From Cinnamomum chago (taxonomy: Eukaryota; Streptophyta; Magnoliopsida; Laurales; Lauraceae), in contig CP142458.1 of NCBI GenBank assembly GCA_038049695.1, positions 41,075,501 through 41,139,500 on the forward strand: a stretch of DNA of 64,000 nt, given 5' to 3'. Of the stretch, positions 47,113 through 58,063 are shown piece by piece. The translations under genes were made by a program, and so were the position numbers. The notes below the pieces were generated by a model. It worked only from the letters and a program-made list of their open reading frames with translations. It did not search any database and was not told the DNA's origin. The stretch's first letter is position 1, and every line of letters begins with the position of its first letter.

Positions 47113-50100
47113 GTCACCAAATACGGACAAGACTTGGATGAATTGCAAGAATAAACTTCGACCGGAGTATAGAAATGGGGTGAGGTCGTTTATTAAATTT
47201 GCCAGTGAACATATGCGTGAGCATAGTAAGATTTGGTGTCCGTGTTTGAGATGCATGAATGTAGAATTGCATCCTTATCCCACCGTCCAAGAACATTTGT
47301 TGTTTAACGGAATCATGACTTCTTATACGGCATGGATACTCCATGGGGAGCCAATGCCTATGAATGTAGAGGGTGTACATGATGATGATTCCGACAATGA
47401 GGGGGGAAGTGTTCATGGTGGAATCTCTGACACAGAAGACAACCCTCATGATGAGTTGCCCGAACTTCTGGAAGACATATACAGGGGGGGTTTTATGGAC
47501 GATGATTTTGGGAATCTTGGATCTGGCCACGATTTTGATAGTGTTGGGCGAGAGAATGTCCAGAACTTTGAAAAATTGTTGAAAGATGTCCAGCGTGCCT
47601 TATATCCAGGTTGCACAAAGTTTACATTGTTGTCATTTGTCATTAAGATGCTGCATGTAAAGGTGTTGAATAACTTGAGCAATAAGGCATTCACATGGTG
47701 ATGATGATAATGAAGGATGTTATACCAGAGAGTGAGATGGTTCCAGATTCCCTTTATGAAGCAAAGAAATTCTTACGTGAACTGGGGTTGGGATACAAAT
47801 CCATTCACGCTTGTAAGAATGATTGCATGCTTTTCAGGAAAGAAAATGAGAATCTTGAAAATTGTCCAGAATGTGGGGAGTTTCGATATAAGCGCAATGA
47901 TGGCAAGGGTAAAAAAATTCTAGTGAAGGTGCTGCGACACCTCCCACTGATCCCAAGGTTACAGAGATTATTTATGTCAAGGAAGACAGCTATAGATATG
48001 CGGTGGCACAAGGAGAAGCTTGTGGATGATGGGGAATTCTCGACGCACCCCGCCGACCGTATTGAGTGGAAGGATTTTGATCGGCAGTATCCTGCATTTG
48101 CCCAGGAGTCCCGCAATGTTAGGTTAGGGCTGGCTACTGATGGGTTCAACCCCTTTGGTAATATGAGCAAGTCCTATAGTATGTGGCCTGTGATACTCAT
48201 GCCTTATAACCTGCCACCCTGGAAGTGTATGAAAGAACCATTTTGTATGATGTCTTTGCTTATTCCTGGACTGCAGGCACCGGGAAAAGAAATCGACGTG
48301 TACATGCAGCCATTAATAGATGAGTTAAAAGAGCTTTGGAATGACGGTGTATTAACTTATGATGCATCCAAAGGAGAGAGTTTCCGAATGCATGCGGCTC
48401 TTATGTGGACCATAAACGACTTTCCAGCATATGGTAACTTGTCGGGATGGAGTACTAAAGGTTATATGGCGTGCCCACTTGTAACAAGGATCCATCATCA
48501 CAAAGGTTGAAAGATAAAATAGGGTACACGGGCGCCCGCCGTTACTTACCTGAGAACCACACATGGCGAAGGAGTAAGCTCTTTAACGGTAAGTCAGAGA
48601 ATTGAACGATTCCAGTGGAATTGTCAGGGGAACAAATATTAGAGCAATTGGATTGCTTGGCGAATGTCAAGTTTGGGAAGCATCCACTGAACAAGAAAAG
48701 AAAGCGCTTGCCGGAGGAATTGAACTGGACAAAGAAAAGCATTTTATTTGAGCTACCTTACTGGAAGAAACTAAAACTCCGACACAACCTTGATGTCATG
48801 CATGTGGAGAAGAATATATGTGAGAACACTCTTGGAACAGTGATGGGCATTGATGGGAAAAATAAGGACACGGAAAAGGCTCATATGGATTTGGAGGGTA
48901 TGAAAATTAGGAAAGAATTACACCTACGTAAGCGTGCTGATGGGTCCTTTGAAAAGCCCCCCGCGATCTACACATTGTCCCTAAAGGAAAGACAGGATTT
49001 CTGTGATTTCTTGAAATCGGTCAGGTTTCCTGATGGTTATGCAGCAAACATTTCGAGGTGCATAAACACCAAGGATGGTAAGGTATTAGGACTAAAAAGT
49101 CATGACTGCCATGTAATTTTACAAAGACTTCTGTCGATAGGAGTACGTGGGCATCTTCCTAAGGATATCTGTACCACATTGTTTGAGCTAGGCAATTTCT
49201 TCGAGCAGTTGTGCTCGAAGAGATTAAGATTGAAGGACTTGGAGGCATTACAGGACCGAGTAGTTTTAATACTATGCAAGATGGAAAAGATTTTTCCACC
49301 AGCATTCTTCGATATTATGGTCCATCTAGCCATTCACTTGCCTCGTGAGGCCATGCTTGCCGGGCCAGTGCAATATCGATGGATGTACCCTATTGAAAGG
49401 TATTAATGCCTAACTTTCATTTAAATTAAAAATTTATCTCTACTGCATTTTCATGCTAACAAAAAATAAAATTCTCTTTTTTTTAAGGCAACTAGGAACT
49501 TTAAAACGGTTTGTTCGCAATCGAGCTCGACCTGAAGGTTCGATTGTTGAGGCTTACATTGTCAAGGAATGCCTTACTTTCTGTTCAATGTATCTACAAG
49601 GGGTAGAAACTGTATTCAATCGGGATGAACGAAATGATGATGGTGGTGAAGGTGGGCTAGGGCTGGGGGTATTCTCACAAGATGTTCGTCCTTTTGGTCA
49701 AATGAGAAATGCACCTGAGGTGTCGCAGAAGGAACGTGATATGGCTCAGTGGTTTATACTGCATAATAGCCCGGAGGTGGCACCTTATCTAGAGTATGTG
49801 ATCATATATTATGCATGAGCATTACTTGTAATAGTGTGTGTTAATGCTTATAATTTATTAATTACCAATGACATGTATTCTAATTAGGGAGCACAAGAAC
49901 CTATTAATGATGCAAAGCAGTTATGATATCGACCAGTGACAACAACGAGAGTTTCCGAAGTGGTTTAAAAAATGGGTAAGATATATATATATAGTTACCT
50001 CATGTATAATCAACTTAAATTGTAGTCATTCATTATGTTATGATTCACTCTATATATTTTGGTCATGCAGATGAATGAATTGCGAAGTCAACAATTAGCA

Positions 50101-50860
50101 GAAGCTACAGATGAACTTTGTTCATTGGCAAATGGTCCAAATCTGTTGATGAAGTTTTACTCAGGTTGTATGTGTAATGGGGTCCGATTTCACACTAAAG
50201 ACCGTGACAACCAACGTAAAAGTCAGAACAGTGGGCTGGTGGTAAACGGGGATCATGACGGGAAATATATTGACTTCTACGGCTACTTGTGTAACGTCTG
50301 GGAAATGACTTACATTTTTGGGTATCGAGTTGTCTTGTTCAGCTGCGAGTGGTTTAACCTTGGTAGTGGGCGAACTGTACAAACCGATGCACATTTTACA
50401 TCAATTGATGTAAGAGGTTGATGGTATCAGAACGACCCCTTTGTCCTACCTAGTCAAGTGCAGTAAGTCTTTTATGTGAATGACCCCAAATTGGGCCCAC
50501 ATTGGCAAATCGTCCAGCAGATTCAACATCGAGGAATATGGGATATACCAGAGTTGGATGATGTAGAATCCAATGATGATGGACCATCTATTCAAGATGA
50601 TGTGTTCCAGCAGGAAAAAACAACTGAAGTGGTCCCCATCGTAGTTGAAGATCCAGACAGGATGGATCAACCACGGTATGATAGGTCTGATATTGATCCA
50701 GAGAAGTGGAATACTCTCAGAGGAAAATAGTCGAGAAGATATGTTGGTTGATGATGACTTTATCTGCGATGACGAAGATGAGACATTGGAGGAGTATTGT
50801 GATGAAGTGGAAAATGATTTACATAGTATAGATGACTCTGATGCAGAATCTGATTTGTAG
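47113..50860 (+). pseudogene. CACTA transposase gene (TNP2/TNPD type), decayed
   Basis: This encodes the catalytic transposase of CACTA elements, which cuts and joins the element ends. Exon-like blocks with GT-AG borders lie at 47113-49399, 49488-49793, 49888-49975 and 50071-50860. Domains in order: transposase-associated domain (about 47134-47350; SKIWCPCLRCMN), the tnp2 core (about 47750-48850; CPECGEFRYK, LGLATDGFNPFGNMS, LRHNLDVMHVEKNI), DUF4218 (about 49130-49600; HDCHVILQRLL, LPREAMLAGPVQYRWMYP, YIVKECLTFC) and DUF4216 (about 50150-50480; VRFHTKDRDN, GYRVVLFSCEW), then an acidic tail. The gene has frame changes near 47693, 48478 and 50725 and in-frame stops near 48602, 49936, 50421 and 50464. 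It therefore could not make a full protein. Confidence 0.9.
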
Positions 50861-51058
50861 TTAATGTTTATTTGTATAAGAACCACTACTCTATAATCAT
50901 AGCTAAGATCATTCTTTTTTTTTGTTCGACCTTATTATCTATTTACATGGATATCGGTAATATTACATAACAATTCACTGTATAATGAATTGTTCTTATA
51001 TAATGGTAAGTTAACTAAATTATGTTTTTAGATACTTTTTCTTAAGCAGGTCACATAC

Positions 51059-52248
51059 ATGGCACCTTCTTCGCGACTTCGCCCTCGATCTGCACCGGCA
51101 TCCGCACGACTGTCTACTGACATCGCTCTGCCACCAACTGATGTGATATCATCACCATGCATACCAACTCCCAATGCATGCACTGACTGCAACATTGTTG
51201 GTGAGATGTCAAATCTAATCATGTAAGCTTCATGTTTTAGTGCATATATTGTTTGTACTAACAAGGTTTTATGTGAAATTTATAGGTTCTACATCCCGAC
51301 GGGGGCGGGGGCCAACTAAAGGGTTTCGCTCAGAGCGTGTAAGAGCCAAGACTGGGGGCAAACTACTGGTTCAGTTTAGGAATAATGTGCCAGTAGGGAT
51401 AAATGCCTCAGATTTTGTGAGTAAGGTTGGGTTACAAGTTAGGAACGTTGCCCCAGTTAGGGGCGTGAGGAGATGGAAAGAGATTCCAGCTGATGTTCGT
51501 GAAGTCATCAAGGCTCGCGTATTTGTAAGTCTAAACTTGTCAACTTTTTGATGTATAAAGGGTCCTCTAATAATCGTATTAATTTGAATTTCAGACAAAG
51601 TATGAGGTCGTGGATTATGACAATAGTGATGATGTGCTGGTAGCTGTCGATCGTAAGTTTCAAGCTAGGTATAGGGATTGGCGCAGCTTGATGCACAATC
51701 ATTACAAGAATTGCTTGAAGGAGAAGATTGATCCAAAGACCGTACCCTATGGAGGTGTTGACAAGGATGATTGGGTGTGGGTGATAGAAAATGTGTACGA
51801 GGATAAGAAATTCCATGTAACAGGCTATGCTTTACAACTTTGTTTTCAATTCTTAACTTCTGATATGTTGTGTTTCTATTTAGTCAACACGTACAGTAAC
51901 TAAAACTTTATAGCTCACTTATTATTCATTGTGTACAGGAACGCTCTATGAAGAATATTGAAAATCGGAAGAGATCACCTTACAATCATTGCATGGGTTC
52001 CAAGTCTTTCCAAGCTGCAATGCATTCCTTGGTGAAGTGTTTTTAATTTATAGCTTATTAAATTTGTGGTTGTGTAATTCTGAATTTGTTATTACCTTAC
52101 AATCTTAATTATGTACTAACACTGAAATTTAAGCAAGTAGGCGGACCCCGAGACAGGGGAGGATCCTCACATCGTTGATTTTTAGAAGGAATCACACTAC
52201 AGTAAGAAGAAATCCAAGTGGATGGACCAAAAATGTCAGGAAATACAT
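51059..52248 (+). pseudogene. CACTA second gene, TNPA-like (Transposase_24 family)
   Basis: Five exon-like blocks: 51059-51200, 51286-51524, 51595-51816, 51939-52031 and 52141-52248, all with GT-AG borders in matching phase. It starts MAPSSRLRPRSAPAS and contains RRGRGPTKG, then VREVIKARVF, FQARYRDWRSLMHNHYKNC, DDWVWVIENVYEDKKF, NRKRSPYNHCMGSKSF and ADPETGEDPHIVDF. This order (helical core, SPYNHxxGSKSF, then PxTG) is typical of the plant En/Spm protein family PF03004, the second product of CACTA elements, which binds subterminal repeats. One stop interrupts the last block near 52183 in a position where the family has tryptophan. The 3' end is not traced beyond 52248; element E is inserted 320 bp downstream. 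Confidence 0.82.
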
Positions 52249-52570
52249 GTAAGTACAATGATAAGTCCTTAAAGGTACCAACTCATCACTGATTTATCTG
52301 TAATTTGTTATAGATATATACATAGGGATTTAAACCCATGCACTCGCACGTGCACACCATGTTACTTACCAACAATGAGCTGCAGTTGGGAACAATTGAA
52401 AGGTTTTTTTGCATAGAAGTAAAAATGATTTTCTTTTTTCCCTTTCAGTAGTGTGGCTGAATTGGCTAGGAATCAATTGAAAGTATTACTTGTGGTATAT
52501 TTTATTTAGAAAGTGATTAATCTATTTATATTGTATGAATCAAGTTCATATAGAGATAGGAAATGAAGCC
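52249..52570. other. CACTA sequence between TNPA-like gene and element E
   Basis: No recognisable exon. Probably intron or 3' part of the TNPA-like gene. Confidence 0.4.
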
Positions 52571-54117
52571 TGTGAGAACCCGACCCCTAATCTCTTGGAT
52601 TAGTGTTGTTTTATTTGTGGATTAGTTCTTTTAGTGGGATTAATATTTGTTGGGTTGAGTTTGTGAGCTAGAATGGGTTTTCTTCTAGTTTTGGGCTTTT
52701 GAGTGCTTTGGTAGCTTGTGGGGCCCTTTGGGGGTTCCCTTTTCGGCTTTGCATTTACTTGTGAGATTTTCCCGATTGGTTTCGTATTGTGTTTTTGGCC
52801 CGTTGCATTCATCTTGAGGAATCCTACAACTTTCATGTTGATCCCGCATCCATTTGAGAACCCGAAACCCGATTTCTTGGCCTTGAGGGCAAAACAGTCA
52901 TTGCACACCAAATCTGTACCCAAAACTTGATATTCCCGAAACCCACGAAACATATACTTTTTGGAAACTAGATATTTTGACGATCATTTCTTCCTTCTTC
53001 GTCGAATCCATCCGAGGTCCCGAATTAGATGATTTCAGCCAAACTAGTCCTTTAAGTTGTGGGACCCAACCTCCTTTGTTAACATAAGAGAACCCACCCC
53101 CTTCATTGCATCCCATTCTCCATTTTTCCAGCACAGCCAGCTGAACCTAGGGTTTTCCCTGGTGTTTCTCTTCTTCTTCTTGCTTCTCCATCTCCAAGCC
53201 ACACCAATAGTTCATCAATCAAGAAATGGAGATCACCAACCTCTTCCTCATCTTGCAAGCTTCACCTTGATACCATTCTTGGAGAAATCTTCCCATATTG
53301 AGACCTTCCTTGAGCTTGTTCTCCTCATTTGAAGGTCATCCAAGTAAGTGTTCTTCTTCATCTTCTAGATTTGTAGTCTTCTAGCCTTAGAGTAGCTCCA
53401 CCTTTATTATTGAAAGGTTTCCTTGTCATTTTATTGTTTAACCCATTTTAGGGTTTGTTTTGGGGGTTTTTGTAGAGATTGTGGATCTTGAGCTTGAGAG
53501 GTGATTAGGAGCTTGATTTGCTTGATTAGAGTCAACGGCAAGTGGATGAATGGATGGTTTGAATGTTATTAAGTTTTATGAGAAAAACCTAAGTTTTATT
53601 ACTTGTTCTTGATAATGTGATATATGTTTCTACACATGCTTCTTGTCATATTTCTAATGATTTCGAAAATGCATATTAATGGTTGTTTCTCTCTTGTTAA
53701 ATCCCTTGGAAATATATGCATTTCATTTGGTCAAAGTTTATTCATATGGTTTTGAAATGAATGGGGTTGGTTTCTCCACCCATGTTTATGTTTACTAGCT
53801 TGCATTGATTTGAAATAGATGCTCATTTAATGAGTTTTGCTAAATCATCTATGGTTAAGGAAATGTGAATCAATAGTCTTGATTTATCTCTAGATTCTTG
53901 GCTCAAATGGACCCTTGTGTATATTGGGGATTCTTCCCTTTGTTTAATGTGAAATGAGAAGAAAGAGGTGTTTGGATTTAATGTTCATTGAAGTTTGATG
54001 GGAGTTTTTATTTTAGTTTGGATGTTTGTTGAAGCAAGGAAAAGCTCACTTTGTATAAGAGTTCAAGTGGAAGAGAAATGAGGGAAAGGATGTAAAAAAA
54101 AACAGCAAAATTTCGGA

Positions 54118-54272
54118 TGCCTGGGAGGTTTCTGCCTCCTGGCGTCCGGACGCCAGGAGACAGAGACCTGGGCGCCCTTTTCGGACGCCAGGAGACAGAG
54201 ACCTGGGCGCCCTTTTCTACTTCCGGGCGTCCAGACGCCGGGTTTCTGGCGTTTGGACGCCGGGAACCTGCA
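54118..54272. repeat. GC-rich palindromic block in element E
   Basis: Contains the 14-base perfect palindrome GGCGTCCGGACGCC (54141-54154) and a 35-bp tandem duplication starting at 54147 and 54182. The block is much richer in GC than its surroundings. Confidence 0.85.
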
Positions 54273-55269
54273 GGAAAAAAAAAAGAGCCATTTTGAAACG
54301 CCTATAACTTTTGATTCCCATATCGGATTTGGAAGTTCTATATACCGTTGGAAAGCTCTTGAAGCAAGGAATCCAATGGTATACTTATCTTAGTGATAAA
54401 AGATTGAAAAGTGAAGTGGATATTTGAACCAATGAAAACTAGTATGTGATTAAGAGTTTTCAACTTGATGTTGTGCATTTGAAAATCGTAAAAGTGCATA
54501 AGGAGCCCGGAATGTCTTCAAACTCAAGGAATACCAAGTAATGACTATAATCGACATACGGGACCCCTATTCACTTAAATAGATCTTGAAATTAATACTT
54601 TTCCCGAAATTGTTATAGTTTATTGCTTCATCTCATTTCCAAGATTTGCATTATATGACTTGTTTTCCCGAAAGCATTTGAAGTTACTCTAGTAACAGTT
54701 AATTGTCCCGAAATGTATTGCCCGATATGAAATGACAATGTGCCCTTGAGCACCCCCGTTTTACCCGTTTAATTACTGTACTTGATTTACTTGCATATGT
54801 CTCGATTGGTTTTTACCTATGAGTCGGCATCACTAAGCTTGGATAACCTTGTCAGTCTGATCCACTGACTTGGAGATCCCCCTCCCGTCCCGCCAGCTGC
54901 AGTTTGGATCCCGATACTCGGTTATTGCCGTGGTCCCGTCCCGATACCCGGTTCGCTACCGTGGTCCCGTTCCCGTATATTTATATTGTATATATGATTT
55001 GCGTTGAGTCTCCTCACCTTGTGTGACTGAGACCAACATCCCGTTGTACTCTTGTCACTTCGGTGATAGAGGACTTAGCTTTTTGTGATCGCCATCTTGC
55101 CAGTTCCCGATCCCTTGGATACCCGACATGTTTTATATTGCTTATATGTTTTCCAATAAATGATTCGTTTCGTTTATGAAAGTTGTTATTTAGAAAGTGT
55201 TAATATTCTCCAAAGTGAATTCAGTTATTGTTATTATGTTGTTTTCTGTTCCTTGTACAAGTACATGTC

Positions 55270-56000
55270 TTAAATGAATGGCGGTTGGGTGAATACCCAT
55301 GCTTTTACATATGCTTCAAACGGTCGATGATTTTACTTGATTTATACGATTACACATGTTTTAAATGGATACCCGTATTGTTAAATACCCATGCTTTTAA
55401 AAATGTTTCAAATGACACTTGTTTTGCCAGATCCCTAGGTTTATACTTGTTTTAAATGAATACCCATATTGTTAAATACCCATGCTTTGAAAAATATTTC
55501 AAATGACACTTGTTTTGCCAGATCCCTAGGTTTATACTTGTTTTAAATGAATACCCGTATTGTTAAATACCCATGCTTTGAAAAATATTTCAAATGACAC
55601 TTGTTTTGCCAGATCCCTAGGTTTATACTTGTTTCAAATGAATATCCGATTTGTTAAATATCCCTGCTTTGAAATATGTTTAAATGAACATTAGTTTTGT
55701 CAGATTTCTTTGGTTACACCTGTTTTAAATGAACACCCGGTTTGTTAAATATCCGTATTTTCACATATGTTTCAAATGGACATTGGTTTTGCCAGACTGC
55801 TATGAATACCTGGTTTGTTGTATAATTATGTTTTTACCTAAGTCTCAAATGAACGTTTGTTTTGTCAAACCACTATATTTATACATGTTTTAGACGAACA
55901 CCCGATTGTCAAATATCTATGATTATAGATGATGTAAATGAACACATGTTTTATTTGATCTTCATGTTTTACCCATGCTTGAAACGAATACATGTTTTGC
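55270..56000 (+). repeat. 91-bp tandem array in element E
   Basis: Units containing TTAAATACCCATGCTTT and GACACTTGTTTTGCCAGATC begin at 55381, 55473, 55563, 55654 and 55745, spaced 90-92 bp, and decay toward 56000. The middle units are nearly identical. Confidence 0.88.
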
Positions 56001-56636
56001 CCGAGGTCCACGATTTTGCACCCGTTTAATTATATGCAGCATTTGATCGAATAGCATGATTTATCATATGTTTAATTCTTCGGTATATTATTATCTTTTC
56101 ATCCACCTGCCATACCGTCGTGTCTGACCCACTACTTTTGGTACTCAGGTTCGGATTTCTTCGTCCCGAATTGAGTGCTTGAGTTGGCTGTGGAGCCATG
56201 TTTTGCAGGTTGTTTTGTCGGCTATGTCATGTAGACATTGAGCTTGACATTGGAGCTACGTCATATTTGGGGTAGTGGTTATAGCTTATTGTTGTATGGC
56301 TTCTCTTAGCCTTTTTCTTGGGATTCTTAATTAATGTATATTGATAATTGTAACTTGAATATATTTGGGAATGTAATATACTGTTACTGTCAGCTCTGTA
56401 ATTTATTGTGATGGGTACTCCAGTCTGATATGATTCTTGATATATTAGCTATATGCTAAAGGTTGAGTGCGACGCGGAATCTGATGGCCACGGACTTCGG
56501 GTAGCAACGCCACAAAAGCTTCCGCAAAATATTCAGAATGTGTTGTCTTCACACACGTGGATCTTGGGAGAAAAATATAACTATCCTTAATCCCATTCCC
56601 GCCCCCGAGGTTTCGGTTCGGGGGCGTGACAAAGCC

Positions 56637-57202
56637 ACTTTCATCATTAATATCCATCTTTTGTACACTTTCTGTAACTTCACAGCAGCTTCATGTTTGG
56701 GACTGCTTGGTTCAGCTGTGGGTGGAATTGGGTTTGCATCTATTAAGGTGTTTGACACAGGCACCTGGTTTTCACATTCTCTGCCCTTGAAGCTGGGGTT
56801 CGGATATGTATGGGCATGTGTTTCTATATGCAGGCAAGCTTGGATATTACACAGCCTGGCCTGAGCGGTGGCGCTCTGCCCAAACCTACTCTTATTAGGG
56901 CACCTTTTTTTTTTTTTAGAAACTATTAGAGGCAGATTTGGTATTGGAAATACATAACATACTTGGGCCCAACCCAAGTCCTTTGTGGTTGGTCAAACTA
57001 TTTCTCCAATTGTCATTATATTTGTTATTTTCTTTGAGTACCAAATAAGGCAAATGATGGCCTTTATTACTGGAGATTGGGCCCCCTGTTTAGAAACGTA
57101 AGGCTTAAGTTCTTTTACAGAACTTTGAGTGTTTTTATTTTATTTTATTTTATTTTTTGCTTTAAGGTGAAAATTGTATTAGTAGAGAAACAGAGAAGAG
57201 GA
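56637..57202 (+). other. CACTA internal sequence, possible captured exon
   Basis: A frame after element E reads LGLLGSAVGGIGFASIKVF and LPLKLGFGYVWACVSI, hydrophobic and membrane-like, up to 56864. I do not recognise it and the splice context is unclear. The rest is AT-rich. Confidence 0.35.
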
Positions 57203-57784
57203 AACATGGAAATGCATTCTTACCTTGTTAACTTGATTGCACTCCTCAAAACCTTCCTAATATGGAAACATTTATATCTTTGAACTCTTCAATACCCTTT
57301 CCTTTTTTCTTGCTGTCCTCTTACTTCTTCATTTCCTTTGTCTTTGGAATTTCTCCTTGCCATTGTTCATATTTTATTTATTACTTCTCACTCATGTGTG
57401 AATACTATCTACAGATCGCAACTTTCTTCTCTTAAAGCATGAAGGAATCGATGGATATGTTTTTGCTCTTTTTGTGGGTGTCCATCGGTTACTGCTGTTA
57501 CTGAAGGTGGATTTTCTACTGTTCATAAGCCTCATTTTCTTAGTGGATTTGGTCTTTTGGATTCTAAGGTATTGAACCCTTTTTGCATTTTCGCATGCAT
57601 TAAGAGATTGAGTGGTTTTAGTTAACTTTTCTTCTGTGTAAAATGGGTTGGTAGAGAGGTCATCATTTTCTTTGAGATTTCTGTTATTAGATCAAAGTAA
57701 ACTCTCTTGATGCTTTTTTTATTTTTTTATGTTGTGTTGTTTGGTGTTTGGATTTCTGGGTTCTTTTTTACTTTGTGGGCGTTG
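57203..57784 (+). repeat. 582-bp direct duplication, copy 1
   Basis: Nearly identical to 61892-62474, with about nine substitutions and two T-run length differences. It includes an exon-like block (about 57418-57569, acceptor TCTACAG, donor AAG/GTA) open in one frame in both copies (KHEGIDGYVFALFVGVHR), which I do not recognise. Confidence 0.93.
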
Positions 57785-58063
57785 ACTATTTGATAGTCAT
57801 TTTCTTGAGATGGAGACTTTGCTTGGATTTGATTACTAGGAGAGGGCTGAGTATTCATTTCCCATCTCCCTTATATTCAATTTTCCAAGAGGAGACTATT
57901 TGATGGTCGTTTTCTAATATTCACCCGTGTTTCTTCAATTTTAATCATATATACAAGTCTCAAAATTACCAGGATGTCAATTACATCAAACAAATGGCCC
58001 AAAGTGAATGTCACATCCAAAATGGACTATATACTATACACCTTTTTTTTTTTATTCTTGCAG
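57785..58063. other. CACTA internal sequence
   Basis: Intron-like T-rich DNA ending in the polypyrimidine tract and acceptor TTCTTGCAG (58063) of the next captured exon. Confidence 0.5.

Larger units (their letters stand above)
52571..56631 (+). mobile_element. Long solo LTR E inside the CACTA element
   Basis: 4061 bp running TGTGAGAACCCGACCCC...GGTTCGGGGGCGTGACA, with inverted-matching ends and a perfect target duplication AAGCC (52566-52570 and 56632-56636). There is no internal region, primer site or coding region, so it is a solo LTR. It shares with D and F the phrase CCGTCGTGTCTGACCC (about 56113-56128), TTCCGCA near the 3' end (about 56520) and a long module around 54820-55100 that contains TGAGTCGGCATCACTAAGCT and reappears in F. 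The family is unnamed; a long-LTR Ty3/gypsy origin is inferred. Confidence 0.88.
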
